Positions 34,313 to 43,805 of a stretch of 54,757 nucleotides of DNA are shown piece by piece (position 1 is the first letter of the stretch; each line of letters opens with the position of its first letter). A program made the position numbers and the translations under genes. The notes beneath the pieces are model-generated. The model was not told the origin of the DNA, did not search any database, and worked only from the letters and a program-made list of their open reading frames with translations. Origin of the DNA: Betaproteobacteria bacterium UBA5582 (GTDB lineage Bacteria > Pseudomonadota > Gammaproteobacteria > Burkholderiales > Rhodocyclaceae); contig DILW01000042.1 in assembly GCA_002425245.1 (NCBI GenBank), forward strand, positions 1 through 54,757, read 5' to 3'.

Positions 34313-34405
34313 GGAGCCGACCGAGCCTGAATGCGCCGCTTTGGCGGCATCCTGATAGACATTGAAGTTCCATCGATAAAAGTTTTGCAGACGAAAGAGG
34401 AAAAA

Positions 34406-34771
34406 ATGGCCAAAACCATTCTTGCTGTTGATGATTCCGCCTCCATACGCCAAATGGTTTCGTTTACGCTGAAGAGTGCCGGTTATGAAGTGGTCGAAGC
34501 GGTTGACGGGCAGGATGGGCTGGACAAGGCGAAGTCGCGCAGCATCAATCTGGTGCTGACCGACCAGAACATGCCGCGCATGGACGGATTGACCTTGATC
34601 CGCAACCTGCGCGCCCTGCCGCAATACGCGTCGACGCCGATCCTGATGCTGACCACCGAGTCGTCGGATGCGATGAAGTCGCAAGGGCGCGCCGCCGGCG
34701 CCACCGGTTGGCTGGTCAAGCCGTTTGACCCGCAGAAGCTGATCGAAGTCGTGCGCAAGGTGATTGGCTGA
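34406..34771 (+). CDS. cheY: CheY-like single-domain response regulator (first copy)
   Basis: A 121-residue receiver domain. The acidic pocket is in LAVDDSASIRQMVSF, the phosphoacceptor Asp in LVLTDQNMPRMDGLTLI, the Thr in MLTTESSD and the Lys in WLVKPFDPQKL. AGAGGAAAAA lies before the ATG at 34406; an earlier in-frame start at 34331 is less likely. It sits directly before cheA, so it may be the partner of this first CheA. It differs clearly from the second cheY near 48 kb, which has the more typical motor-binding CheY sequence. Confidence 0.92.
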   Translation: MAKTILAVDDSASIRQMVSFTLKSAGYEVVEAVDGQDGLDKAKSRSINLVLTDQNMPRMDGLTLIRNLRALPQYASTPILMLTTESSDAMKSQGRAAGATGWLVKPFDPQKLIEVVRKVIG

Positions 34772-34854
34772 GAACACCTGGCTCGTCCGGCGCGTCGGCA
34801 CGGGTGTATCCGTTTCCGGTCACCGGCCTGATCGTGCCCGCCTGAGGAGAAAGC

Positions 34855-37134
34855 ATGTCTATCGACATGAGTCAGTTTTACCAGGTGTTCTTCGAGGAAT
34901 CGGAGGAGCATCTGGCCGCAATGGAATCCCTGTTGCTTGGCCTGGATGTGGGCAGTCCCGATCAGGAGCAACTGAACGCGATCTTTCGCGCTGCCCACTC
35001 GATCAAGGGCAGTGCCGGTACCTTCGGGTTCACTGACCTTGCCGAAACCACGCACATCCTGGAAAACCTGCTCGACCGCATCCGCAAGTCCGAGTTGCCC
35101 TTACGCGCGGAGATGGTCGATGCTTTTCTGGAAGCCGGCGATGTACTGCGCAGCATGCTGGAGGCGCATCAGGGACGGGGCAGCGTTGATGCTGCACAGG
35201 TCCAGCGCATCTGCGAGCGACTGCGCCGCCTTTCCGACGCGTCGTCAGAAGCTGCACCGGTAGCGCCGGTTCCCCAAGCACCAGCCGGTGACGATGAGGT
35301 CGCCGTCCGCATTCCTGTGGATACGGGGCAGCGCCTGTACGAAATCCAGTTCGTTCCTACCGAAATTGCCGCTCATGGGGTGGGCCTCGAAAATCTGCTG
35401 GACGAGTTGCGCTCGCTGGGCCAGCTTCAGATTGTCCGCCGCGGCCGCCCTGGTGACGAGAGCGCCACTTACTGGGAGTTGCGCCTGTTGACGGACAAGC
35501 CCAGGGAGGCCTTCGTCGAGCAGATCGATTTCATCGCCGAAAACGGCGCCTGGCGAATTACCGAGGACACGGCGGTGGCGGCAGACGGGTCGACCGCATT
35601 CGGGTTTTTCCCCGAGTCGCCCGGAGCGCCTGACGAAGTTCGCGGTTACGGCATTTACCCCAATGTGGCCAAGGAAGAAGAAGCCTATGGTTTCTTCGAG
35701 CTTTTACCGACCAGTGTCAGTGATAAGCCGGATGAGGACGCCGCCTACGGATTCTTCGAGCCCCTGCCTGTTGCCGAGAAACCGGCACCCGCCGAGCCGC
35801 AGATTGAGGAAGGCGACGGTTATGGGTTTTTCGCGCCCTTGCCGCCAATTCCGCCAGCGCCCAAGCAGCCAGAACCGGTGCCCGATGCAGAGGCCAGCAC
35901 GTCGGCGCCGGGGCGCTCCGGGCGAAGCGCGAAGCCGCCGGTCAGTGCTTCAGCTGACTCGTCGATCCGGGTCAGCATCGAAAAGGTCGACCAGTTGATC
36001 AACTTGGTCGGTGAGCTGGTGATCACCCAGGCGATGCTTCTGCAAACCGCTGCGCAGATGGAGGATTCGGCACCGGAAGGGCTGGTCAACGGATTGACGC
36101 AACTGGAGCGCAATACCCGTGACCTGCAGGAATCGGTCATGTCCATCCGAATGATGCCGATCTCTTTTGTTTTCTCGCGCTTTCCTCGTGTGGTCCGCGA
36201 TCTGTCGGCCAAGCTTGGCAAGCAGGTCGAGTTGAAGACCACGGGTGAAACCACGGAGCTGGACAAGAGCCTGATCGAGCGGATCACTGACCCGCTCACC
36301 CATCTGATCCGCAACAGCCTCGATCACGGTATCGAGTCGCCGGAAAGACGTGCCGCCGCTGGCAAGAGCCCTGTTGGAACGATCACTCTGAAAGCCTACC
36401 ATCAGGGCGGCAACATCGTTATCGAGGTTGGTGATGACGGCGGTGGTCTGCCACGCGACAAGATTCTGAACAAGGCCCGTGAAAAGGGTTTGCCAGTTTC
36501 CGAGCAGATGAGCGATCAGGAAGTCTTCAACCTGATCTTCGAAGCTGGTTTTTCGACCGCCGAACAAGTGACCGACGTTTCCGGTCGCGGTGTCGGGATG
36601 GACGTCGTTCGTCGCAACATTCAGTCGATGGGCGGGCGGATCGAGATCGATTCGATGCTCGGGATCGGTACCCGGATGACCGTGCGCCTGCCGCTGACGC
36701 TGGCCATTCTTGACGGTATGTCGGTGGCGGTCGGTGACCAGATCTACATCCTGCCGTTGTCCTATGTACTCGAGTCATTGCAGCCCACGCCGGGCGACAT
36801 CAAGACCTTGTCGAATCAGGCTCGGGTGGCCCAGGTACGCGGCGAATATCTGCCGGTGGTCGTCCTGCATGAGTTGTTCCAGCTTGATTCGGTGTGGAGC
36901 GATTTCACCCAGGGAATCATGGTGGTTCTGGACGCTGACGGTGCGCGCGTGGCCCTGTTCGTCGATGCCCTGGTCGGCCAGCACCAGGTCGTGATCAAAA
37001 GCCTGGAAGCCAATTACCGCAAGGTGCCGGGTGTGTCAGGCGCGACTATCATGGGCGATGGTCATGTCGCCTTGATTCTTGATGTGTCGGCCATCGCCGC
37101 GATGGCCCGGACAAGCATGCAGAAAGCCGGCTAA
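34855..37134 (+). CDS. cheA: Chemotaxis histidine kinase CheA (first copy, with YGFF-repeat linker)
   Basis: The 759-residue kinase has a P1 Hpt domain (His48 in FRAAHSIKGSAGTFGF), a P2-like domain (about 140-235, YEIQFVPTEIAAHGVGLENL), a Pro/Glu-rich linker, P3 dimerisation (SIRVSIEKVDQLINLVGEL), the P4 ATPase (HLIRNSLDHGIESPE, VSGRGVGMDVVRRNIQ) and a P5 CheW-like domain. The linker holds five repeated motifs at residues 249 (FGFF), 265 (YGIY), 278, 298 and 323 (YGFF). CheA autophosphorylates and passes phosphate to CheY and CheB. A ribosome site TGAGGAGAAAG precedes the ATG. cheW follows by 18 bp. Confidence 0.96.
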   Translation: MSIDMSQFYQVFFEESEEHLAAMESLLLGLDVGSPDQEQLNAIFRAAHSIKGSAGTFGFTDLAETTHILENLLDRIRKSELPLRAEMVDAFLEAGDVLRSMLEAHQGRGSVDAAQVQRICERLRRLSDASSEAAPVAPVPQAPAGDDEVAVRIPVDTGQRLYEIQFVPTEIAAHGVGLENLLDELRSLGQLQIVRRGRPGDESATYWELRLLTDKPREAFVEQIDFIAENGAWRITEDTAVAADGSTAFGFFPESPGAPDEVRGYGIYPNVAKEEEAYGFFELLPTSVSDKPDEDAAYGFFEPLPVAEKPAPAEPQIEEGDGYGFFAPLPPIPPAPKQPEPVPDAEASTSAPGRSGRSAKPPVSASADSSIRVSIEKVDQLINLVGELVITQAMLLQTAAQMEDSAPEGLVNGLTQLERNTRDLQESVMSIRMMPISFVFSRFPRVVRDLSAKLGKQVELKTTGETTELDKSLIERITDPLTHLIRNSLDHGIESPERRAAAGKSPVGTITLKAYHQGGNIVIEVGDDGGGLPRDKILNKAREKGLPVSEQMSDQEVFNLIFEAGFSTAEQVTDVSGRGVGMDVVRRNIQSMGGRIEIDSMLGIGTRMTVRLPLTLAILDGMSVAVGDQIYILPLSYVLESLQPTPGDIKTLSNQARVAQVRGEYLPVVVLHELFQLDSVWSDFTQGIMVVLDADGARVALFVDALVGQHQVVIKSLEANYRKVPGVSGATIMGDGHVALILDVSAIAAMARTSMQKAG

Positions 37135-37152
37135 CCGGCAGATGAGGAGAGG

Positions 37153-37656
37153 ATGATGGAAGCCATGATTGCCGCAGGGGCCGCCGTAGCTGAGGATGAT
37201 CAGTTTGCCAGCGAGTTCCTGACGTTCACCCTGGGTAGCGAGGAGTACGCCATCGATATCCTCAAGGTTCAGGAAATCCGCGGTTACGAGACACCGACCC
37301 TGATCGCCAATGCGCCGTCTTTCATCAAAGGGGTGATCAACCTGCGCGGCATCATCGTGCCCATCGTCGACCTGCGGATCAAGTTCAGATTGGGCAAAGT
37401 CGAATACACCCCATTTACCGTGGTGATCATTCTCAATGTTGCCGGGCGGGTCATCGGCGTGGTGGTCGATAGCGTGTCCGACGTACTCTCGCTGACGCCC
37501 GCCCAAATCCGCCAGGCGCCCGATTTTTCAGGCAGTTTCGATACCAAGTACATCGTCGGCCTGGCCAGCGTCGAGGAGCGGATGCTGATCGTGACCGACA
37601 TCGAACGTCTGATGACCAGTGCAGACATGGAACTGATCGAGGCGGCGGCCGAGTGA
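37153..37656 (+). CDS. cheW: Chemotaxis coupling protein CheW
   Basis: A 167-residue CheW domain protein: FLTFTLGSEEYAIDILKVQE, then FIKGVINLRGIIVPIVDLRI and GVVVDSVSDVLSL. It couples receptors to CheA in the polar array. GAGGAGAGG lies before the ATG at 37153. It sits between cheA and the first receptor. Confidence 0.96.
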   Translation: MMEAMIAAGAAVAEDDQFASEFLTFTLGSEEYAIDILKVQEIRGYETPTLIANAPSFIKGVINLRGIIVPIVDLRIKFRLGKVEYTPFTVVIILNVAGRVIGVVVDSVSDVLSLTPAQIRQAPDFSGSFDTKYIVGLASVEERMLIVTDIERLMTSADMELIEAAAE

Positions 37657-37678
37657 ACGGCTTCTCGGGGGGGAAGAA

Positions 37679-40048
37679 ATGTTGAACATGCGCGATTTCA
37701 GGATAGGTAGCCGGCTGATCGCCACGACGATCGGTGCCTTGTCGCTGATGATTGCCTTCGTCGTCGTTGCCCTGATCAGCCTGGGGCTGATTGGCGACCG
37801 GGTGCAGACGATCGCGGTCGACAACAATCGCGGGATGGAGCTCGCCCACGAAATGCGGGAGCATCTCGGCGAACTTGACCTACACGCCCGCAACGCCATG
37901 CTGTTCGAGGAAATCAGTCGGCAACGCGAATCCCAGCAAGGCGTTAATGCGGCGCTCCAGGCTTATCAGGCCTACGAGCAGCAACTGGCGAAACTCTCCC
38001 TGAGTGCCGAGGCCGAGGCCATGCTTGGCGAACTCGCTGCCTTGCGCCAGGGAGCGGAGGTAGCCCTGGGCAGGCTCTTTGTTCTCGTCGGTGAGGGTAA
38101 CCAGCCAGCCGTCGAAGCACATTTCCTTGAGCAGCTCAGCCCGGCGACACGTGCCTGGCACGATGCCATTCACCGCCTGGTGGAGCGTGAGAAAGCGGAC
38201 AACGCTGAAGCGCTGGAGGAAATCGCGGCAATCCGAGCCAACGTCGAGCGTATCCTGTTCGGCCTGATCGGCATGGCGGTGGTATTGATGATTCCCTCTG
38301 GCCTGTGGGTCACCCGCGGCATCACCAATCCACTGTCGGAAGCGGTCGCAGTGGCGGAATCGGTGGCCGCAGGCAATTTCGACAACCGGATCGATCAAAC
38401 CGGGCGGGATGAACCCGCTCATCTTCTGCAGACACTGGCCCGCATGCAGGCGGATCTGAAAGCACGTAGCGCCAGCGAACGACGGATTGCTGCCGAGGCA
38501 CTGCGCATCAAGGTGGCGCTTGATGTCGGCTCGAACTGCGTCATGCTGGCCGACCCCGAAGGGCGGCTGATTTATTCGAACGAGGCACTGCTGTCCATGA
38601 TGCGTCGTGCAGAGCATGACATTCGTCAGCAGTTCCCGGATTTTCGGGCCGACTCCCTGGCTTCGGGCGAGTTTCGCATCCATTCGCTCAGTCCGGCATT
38701 TCATGGCGAGCGCCTGGCCGGCTTGGGCGAGTCGCAACGCACCGAGCTCAAGCTGGCATCAAGAAGCTTTTCGCTGGTGCTTACCCCCGTCCTTGGAGAG
38801 GGGGGCTGTCGCCTGGGAACCGTCATCGAATGGCAGGACCGTACCGGAGAGGTGGCCATTGAGCAGGAAATCGGTGACATCATCGATGCAGCGGTGGCAG
38901 GTGACTTTTCCCGGCGCATCGTGCAGCAGGATAAACAAGGGTTCTTCCTCAAGCTGAGCAGTGGTATCAACGGATTGCTGGACGCCAACGGGCGTGCAAT
39001 GGAAGAAATCGGCGGTATGCTGGCCCGTCTGGCCGGTGGCGATCTCACCGAAAAGATCGACATGCCCGGCCAGGGTGTGTTGGCCAAACTTCGGGACGAC
39101 GCCAACGGTACGGTTGATCATTTGCGCGAGATTGTCCTGTCGATCAAGCAGTCCACCGACGCCATCAACGTCGCGGCCAGAGAGATTGCCCAGGGGAACC
39201 AGGATCTCTCCGGGCGCACCGAGCAACAGGCTTCCAGTCTGGAGGAAACGGCGTCGAGCATGGAAGAGCTGACTGGTACCGTGCACCAGAATGCGGAAAC
39301 CGCCCGGCGTGCCAACGAGCTTGCCGGCGATGCCCTGCGGGTGGCCGAACAGGGCGGTGCCGTGGTCGGTCAGGTGGTGAGCACCATGAGCGCCATCCAG
39401 CAATCCAGCCGCCGGATCGCCGACATCATCGGCGTGATCGACGGGATTGCCTTCCAGACCAACATCCTTGCCCTCAACGCGGCGGTCGAGGCGGCACGAG
39501 CCGGGGAACAGGGCCGGGGCTTTGCCGTGGTGGCGACGGAAGTCCGTAATCTGGCGCAGCGCAGCGCGGCGGCGGCAAAGGAAATCAAGTCGCTGATCGG
39601 CGACTCGGTGGACAAGGTGGCTGTCGGTAACCGCCTGGTCACCGAGGCGGGAACGACCATGGCCGACGTGGTGGCCAGTATTCAACAGGTGGCCCGCCTG
39701 ATGGCCGATATCTCGGCCGCCAGCCGCGAGCAAAGCTCCGGCATCGAGCAGGTCGGGCTGGCAATCAATCAGATGGACGAGGTCACCCAGCAGAATGCAG
39801 CCCTGGTCGAGCAGGCCGCGGCTGCCGCGGAAAGCCTGCAGGAGCAGGCACAAGGTCTGGCGCGGGCGGTTTCGGTTTTTCGGCTCCAGCCCTCGGGCAA
39901 TGCATCCGCCAACCCTGTCTCCTTGCCGGATCTACGGCGCCCGATGCCTGTTTTAAGACCAATGTTGACGTCCAGACCAGCACAACTTGTCGAAGCGGGT
40001 CACGTACCCCGAGTGTCTGCCCGCGAAGACGGCTGGGCAGAGTTATAA
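37679..40048 (+). CDS. Methyl-accepting chemotaxis protein with internal PAS-like segment
   Basis: The 789-residue receptor has an N-terminal helix (about 11-38), a four-helix-type periplasmic domain, a second helix (ERILFGLIGMAVVLMIPSGL) and a HAMP domain. A PAS-like segment follows (VALDVGSNCVMLADPEGRLI) and then two more HAMP-like stretches (VAGDFSRRI; LAGGDLTEKID). The signalling tip is canonical (IAFQTNILALNAAVEAARAG). The extreme C-terminus GWAEL resembles a weakened CheR-tether pentapeptide. The ligand is unknown. Confidence 0.93.
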   Translation: MLNMRDFRIGSRLIATTIGALSLMIAFVVVALISLGLIGDRVQTIAVDNNRGMELAHEMREHLGELDLHARNAMLFEEISRQRESQQGVNAALQAYQAYEQQLAKLSLSAEAEAMLGELAALRQGAEVALGRLFVLVGEGNQPAVEAHFLEQLSPATRAWHDAIHRLVEREKADNAEALEEIAAIRANVERILFGLIGMAVVLMIPSGLWVTRGITNPLSEAVAVAESVAAGNFDNRIDQTGRDEPAHLLQTLARMQADLKARSASERRIAAEALRIKVALDVGSNCVMLADPEGRLIYSNEALLSMMRRAEHDIRQQFPDFRADSLASGEFRIHSLSPAFHGERLAGLGESQRTELKLASRSFSLVLTPVLGEGGCRLGTVIEWQDRTGEVAIEQEIGDIIDAAVAGDFSRRIVQQDKQGFFLKLSSGINGLLDANGRAMEEIGGMLARLAGGDLTEKIDMPGQGVLAKLRDDANGTVDHLREIVLSIKQSTDAINVAAREIAQGNQDLSGRTEQQASSLEETASSMEELTGTVHQNAETARRANELAGDALRVAEQGGAVVGQVVSTMSAIQQSSRRIADIIGVIDGIAFQTNILALNAAVEAARAGEQGRGFAVVATEVRNLAQRSAAAAKEIKSLIGDSVDKVAVGNRLVTEAGTTMADVVASIQQVARLMADISAASREQSSGIEQVGLAINQMDEVTQQNAALVEQAAAAAESLQEQAQGLARAVSVFRLQPSGNASANPVSLPDLRRPMPVLRPMLTSRPAQLVEAGHVPRVSAREDGWAEL

Positions 40049-40070
40049 CCCCGAATAGAAGGGCAGATTC

Positions 40071-42887
40071 ATGCGCAACAATCAGCCAGTGACCCAGAAC
40101 GAAATTGCTCTCACGTCCGAAAGCCTGATCGTCTCCAAGACAGATCTGAAAGGACTGATCACTTTTGTTAACAAGGACTTTGTCGATATCAGCGGCTTTT
40201 CCGAGGCTGAGCTGATCGGTCAGCCACACAACATCGTCCGCCACCCCGACATGCCGGTTGAAGCCTACGCCGACATGTGGCGCGACCTGCATGAGGGTCG
40301 GCCGTGGACCGGTGTTGTCAAGAACCGTTGCAAGAATGGCGATCACTACTGGGTTCTGGCCACGGCCACGCCGATCCGGGAGAACGACCAGGTGGTCGGT
40401 TACCTGTCGGTTCGGCGGCGTCCGACCCGGCAGCAGGTCGAGGCGGCGGAAAATGCCTATCGTCTGTTCCGGGAAAAACGTAGCGGCGGCTTGCGCATCC
40501 GCCATGGCGCGGTGGTCAATGGCGGTCCCGGGCTGCTCGCCGGCTGGTCGTTGCGGCAGAAACTGTTCGGTGGCTTCGTGACGCTCTTGCTGGCCAGTGT
40601 GCTGATTGCTGCGCTGGGACTGTGGGGAATGGGGCAGGTTCGGGACAACGCTGTTGCGCTCAACGAAGATGGCGTCAAGCCGACCCAGGTGCTGGCCGTG
40701 ATCGGGCGTCTGATGGCTGAGAATCGTAGCCAGGTGCTGCTCACCCTGCAGCACGATCCGGCCGGACGTTACGCCGAACTGCACGACCACGAGGTCAGTT
40801 TCCATACTCGTCAGATCGAAGCCAATATTGCCGAGATCAATCGTCAGTGGGATATCTACGCCAAGCGCCCGATGTCCGCCGAGCAACAGCAACTGGCCGA
40901 AGAATTCCAGGTCGCGCGCACCCGCTTCGTCCAGGAAGGTCTGTTGCCGGCCAAGCAGGCCTTGCTGGAAGGGCGTTTCGACGACGCCAACATGATCCTG
41001 CTGCGCAAGATCAATCCAACCTACACTGCGGCGGCAGCCAAAGCCGAAGCCCTCTTCGCCATGCAGGCCGAGCAGGCGCAGACTCTGGCCGATCAGGGAG
41101 AGGCGCTGTACCGTTCGGAAATCACCTGGGCGGCTGTCATCGTGGTCCTGGCGCTGTGCCTCGGCCTGTGGATTGCCCTGGCGATCACCCGTTCGATCAC
41201 CTCGCCGATCCGCGAAATCATCGCCACCTTCGGCTCGCTGGCCAATGGCGACTACAGCCGCAATGTTGACGTCTCGCGCAACGATGAAATGGGCAAGATC
41301 CTGCAGGGCTTGCAGTCGATGCAGATTCAGCAGGGCTTCAACGTCGATCAGGCCAGGCGCATTGCCAACGACAACCTGCGTATCCGCATTGCGCTCGATT
41401 GCGTCAATTCCAATCTGCGCATTGCGGATGACAGCGGTTTGGTCCTCTATGCCAACAAGGGGCTGCAATCCACATTGCGCCGGATCGAGCCACAGCTGCG
41501 CGAACGGATGCCGGGTTTCTCGGTTGACCGCTTCATTGGCAGCAATATTGGTGATTTCTACGCCGATCCTCAGGCGGCTCTCAGCTCCTTGCGTGAGCTG
41601 CGGGAGACCCGGGTGACCGAAATGGACATTGGTGGCCGGATTTTCAATGTGGTGACCAATCCGATCATCAACGAACGGGGCGAGCGTCTCGGCACCGTCG
41701 GCGAGTGGCTCGACCGTACCGCCGAGATCACTGCCCAGCGTCTGGTCGCCGATCTGATCGGCAAGGCTTCAGCCGGTAACCTGGATGCGCGCCTCGATGC
41801 CAATTCCCTGGAGGGCTTCTATCGAGAGCTGGGCAAGGGGGTCAACAGCCTGCTTGAAACCACCTCATCGGCCATCGGCGAGATTGCCGACCTGCTGTCG
41901 CGGATCGCCGCCGGTGACCTGATGCACACGGTGAATACGGAGTATCAGGGGACTTTCGCCCGTCTGCGCGATGATGCCAACCAGACGGTGATGCGTCTGC
42001 GCGAGCTGGTCGGTGGCATACAGTCTTCGGCGGAAATGATCAATGTCGCCGCCAAGGAGATTGCCTCCGGCAACCAGGATCTGTCCGGTCGTACCGAAGA
42101 ACAGGCCAGCAGCCTGGAGGAGACCGCGTCGAGCATGGAGGAGCTTACGGCGACGGTCAAGCAGAACGCCGAGAACGCCCGCCAGGCCAACGAACTGGCG
42201 GGTACCGCCCAACGGGTGGCCGAACAGGGCGGTGAGGTTGTCGGCCAGGTGGTCGAAACCATGGGCTCGATTCATCAGGCCAGTGCCAAGATTGCCGACA
42301 TCATCAGCGTCATCGACGGGATCGCCTTCCAGACCAACATCCTGGCGCTTAACGCGGCGGTTGAAGCGGCACGTGCCGGCGAACAGGGGCGCGGTTTTGC
42401 CGTGGTCGCCACCGAAGTGCGCAATCTTGCCCAGCGCAGCGCAGCGGCAGCCAAGGAGATCAAGGGCCTGATTTCCGATTCGGTTGGTCGTGTCGAAACG
42501 GGTAGCAAGCTGGTCAATCAGGCTGGTTCGACGATGACCGAAATCATGAGCAGCATCAAGCGGGTAGCCCGGATCGTTACGGACATTGCCGAAGCCAGCC
42601 GCGAACAGAGTGCAGGTATCGAGCAGGTCAGCCTGGCCGTGAGCCAGATGGACGAGGTGACGCAGCAGAATGCGGCCCTTGTCGAACAAGCCGCGGCGGC
42701 CGCCGAGAGCCTGGAAGAGCAGGCAGAATCGATGGCGCGTGCAGTTGCGGTGTTCCGACTGGCAGAAAAACGGACGGTCGCGCAAACTACGACGGTAGCT
42801 CCAGCCATTGAGCGTCGTCCACCACCGGTGCGAGAGAAGCCGCGCAGCTTGCCGGCCAGTCTCGATGACGAATGGGAAGAGTTCTGA
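40071..42887 (+). CDS. PAS-containing chemoreceptor (Aer-like N-terminus) with CheR-tether tail
   Basis: The 938-residue receptor begins with an Aer-type PAS domain (about 15-125: LKGLITFVNKDFVDISGFSE, NIVRHPDMPVEAYADMW), which in Aer proteins binds FAD and senses redox. Then come a membrane helix (LFGGFVTLLLASVLIAALGL), a periplasmic helical domain, a second helix (AVIVVLALCLGLWIALAI), HAMP, a second PAS-like segment (LDCVNSNLRIADDSGLVLY), HAMP-like repeats and the signalling tip IAFQTNILALNAAVEAARAG. It ends EWEEF, matching the xWxxF pentapeptide that tethers CheR/CheB. cheR starts 1 bp after its stop. Confidence 0.93.
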   Translation: MRNNQPVTQNEIALTSESLIVSKTDLKGLITFVNKDFVDISGFSEAELIGQPHNIVRHPDMPVEAYADMWRDLHEGRPWTGVVKNRCKNGDHYWVLATATPIRENDQVVGYLSVRRRPTRQQVEAAENAYRLFREKRSGGLRIRHGAVVNGGPGLLAGWSLRQKLFGGFVTLLLASVLIAALGLWGMGQVRDNAVALNEDGVKPTQVLAVIGRLMAENRSQVLLTLQHDPAGRYAELHDHEVSFHTRQIEANIAEINRQWDIYAKRPMSAEQQQLAEEFQVARTRFVQEGLLPAKQALLEGRFDDANMILLRKINPTYTAAAAKAEALFAMQAEQAQTLADQGEALYRSEITWAAVIVVLALCLGLWIALAITRSITSPIREIIATFGSLANGDYSRNVDVSRNDEMGKILQGLQSMQIQQGFNVDQARRIANDNLRIRIALDCVNSNLRIADDSGLVLYANKGLQSTLRRIEPQLRERMPGFSVDRFIGSNIGDFYADPQAALSSLRELRETRVTEMDIGGRIFNVVTNPIINERGERLGTVGEWLDRTAEITAQRLVADLIGKASAGNLDARLDANSLEGFYRELGKGVNSLLETTSSAIGEIADLLSRIAAGDLMHTVNTEYQGTFARLRDDANQTVMRLRELVGGIQSSAEMINVAAKEIASGNQDLSGRTEEQASSLEETASSMEELTATVKQNAENARQANELAGTAQRVAEQGGEVVGQVVETMGSIHQASAKIADIISVIDGIAFQTNILALNAAVEAARAGEQGRGFAVVATEVRNLAQRSAAAAKEIKGLISDSVGRVETGSKLVNQAGSTMTEIMSSIKRVARIVTDIAEASREQSAGIEQVSLAVSQMDEVTQQNAALVEQAAAAAESLEEQAESMARAVAVFRLAEKRTVAQTTTVAPAIERRPPPVREKPRSLPASLDDEWEEF

Positions 42888-42888
42888 G

Positions 42889-43794
42889 ATGGCCCTCGAC
42901 CCGAAATCGACGCCACTGGCGGCGAGCCGGCTGAGAGAAGAGATCGGCAGGGTGTTGCCGGCCCGCGACGGAGCTGCCCGGGAATTTGCCTTTTCGGATG
43001 CTGACTTCGAACGGGTGCGCAAGCTGATTTATCAACATGCCGGCATCTCCCTGTCGCCCGTGAAGAAGGATATGGTCTATTCGCGTCTTGCCAGGCGCCT
43101 GCGTGCCCTCAACAAATCCAGCTTTGGTGCTTACCTGGATGAGCTTGAACGGCACGGCGGCGACGAATGGGAGCGCTTCGTCAATTCATTGACCACCAAT
43201 CTCACCTCGTTCTTCCGCGAGCCGCACCACTTCCCCCTGTTGGCCGATCACCTGCGCAAGCTGGGTGATCGACGGCCGATCAGGATCTGGTGTTCGGCGG
43301 CGTCCACGGGTGAGGAGCCTTATTCGATCGCCATGACGGTGGCTGAAACCTTTGGCAACGATGTCTCGCATGTCAGCATCGTCGCCTCCGATCTCGATAC
43401 CAATGTGCTGGCAACGGCGCAGAAGGGCGTCTACAGCGTGGATCGGCTGGAAAAGATGTCACCCGAGCGCCTGCGCCGGTTTTTTCTGCGCGGGACCGGG
43501 AATCAGGAAGGCTTTGCCGCGGTGCGGCCGGAGTTGAAAAGGCTCATCGAGTTTCGTCGGATCAACCTGCTTGACGCCAGTTACAGCATCAAGGGGCCGC
43601 TGGACGTGATTTTTTGTCGCAATGTCATGATTTATTTCGATAAACCAACCCAGCACAAGATACTTTCGCGCTTCGCGCCCATGATGCAGCCCGATGGACT
43701 GCTGTTTGCCGGTCATTCGGAAAGCTTTCTGCACGCAGCTGAGCTGTTCCGCTCGCTCGGCAAGACGGTCTACGCCCTGGCTGGCTCTCGCTGA
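42889..43794 (+). CDS. cheR: Chemotaxis protein methyltransferase CheR
   Basis: The 301-residue enzyme has the CheR N-terminal helical domain (FERVRKLIYQHAGISLSPVK, SRLARRLRAL) and the SAM-binding domain (IRIWCSAASTGEEPYSIAMT, DLDTNVLATAQKGVYS, DVIFCRNVMIYFD). It methylates receptor glutamates for adaptation. The start at 42889 is placed directly after the receptor stop; upstream frame is only overlap. cheD follows by 11 bp. Confidence 0.96.
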   Translation: MALDPKSTPLAASRLREEIGRVLPARDGAAREFAFSDADFERVRKLIYQHAGISLSPVKKDMVYSRLARRLRALNKSSFGAYLDELERHGGDEWERFVNSLTTNLTSFFREPHHFPLLADHLRKLGDRRPIRIWCSAASTGEEPYSIAMTVAETFGNDVSHVSIVASDLDTNVLATAQKGVYSVDRLEKMSPERLRRFFLRGTGNQEGFAAVRPELKRLIEFRRINLLDASYSIKGPLDVIFCRNVMIYFDKPTQHKILSRFAPMMQPDGLLFAGHSESFLHAAELFRSLGKTVYALAGSR

Positions 43795-43805
43795 AAAGGA
43801 AACGC

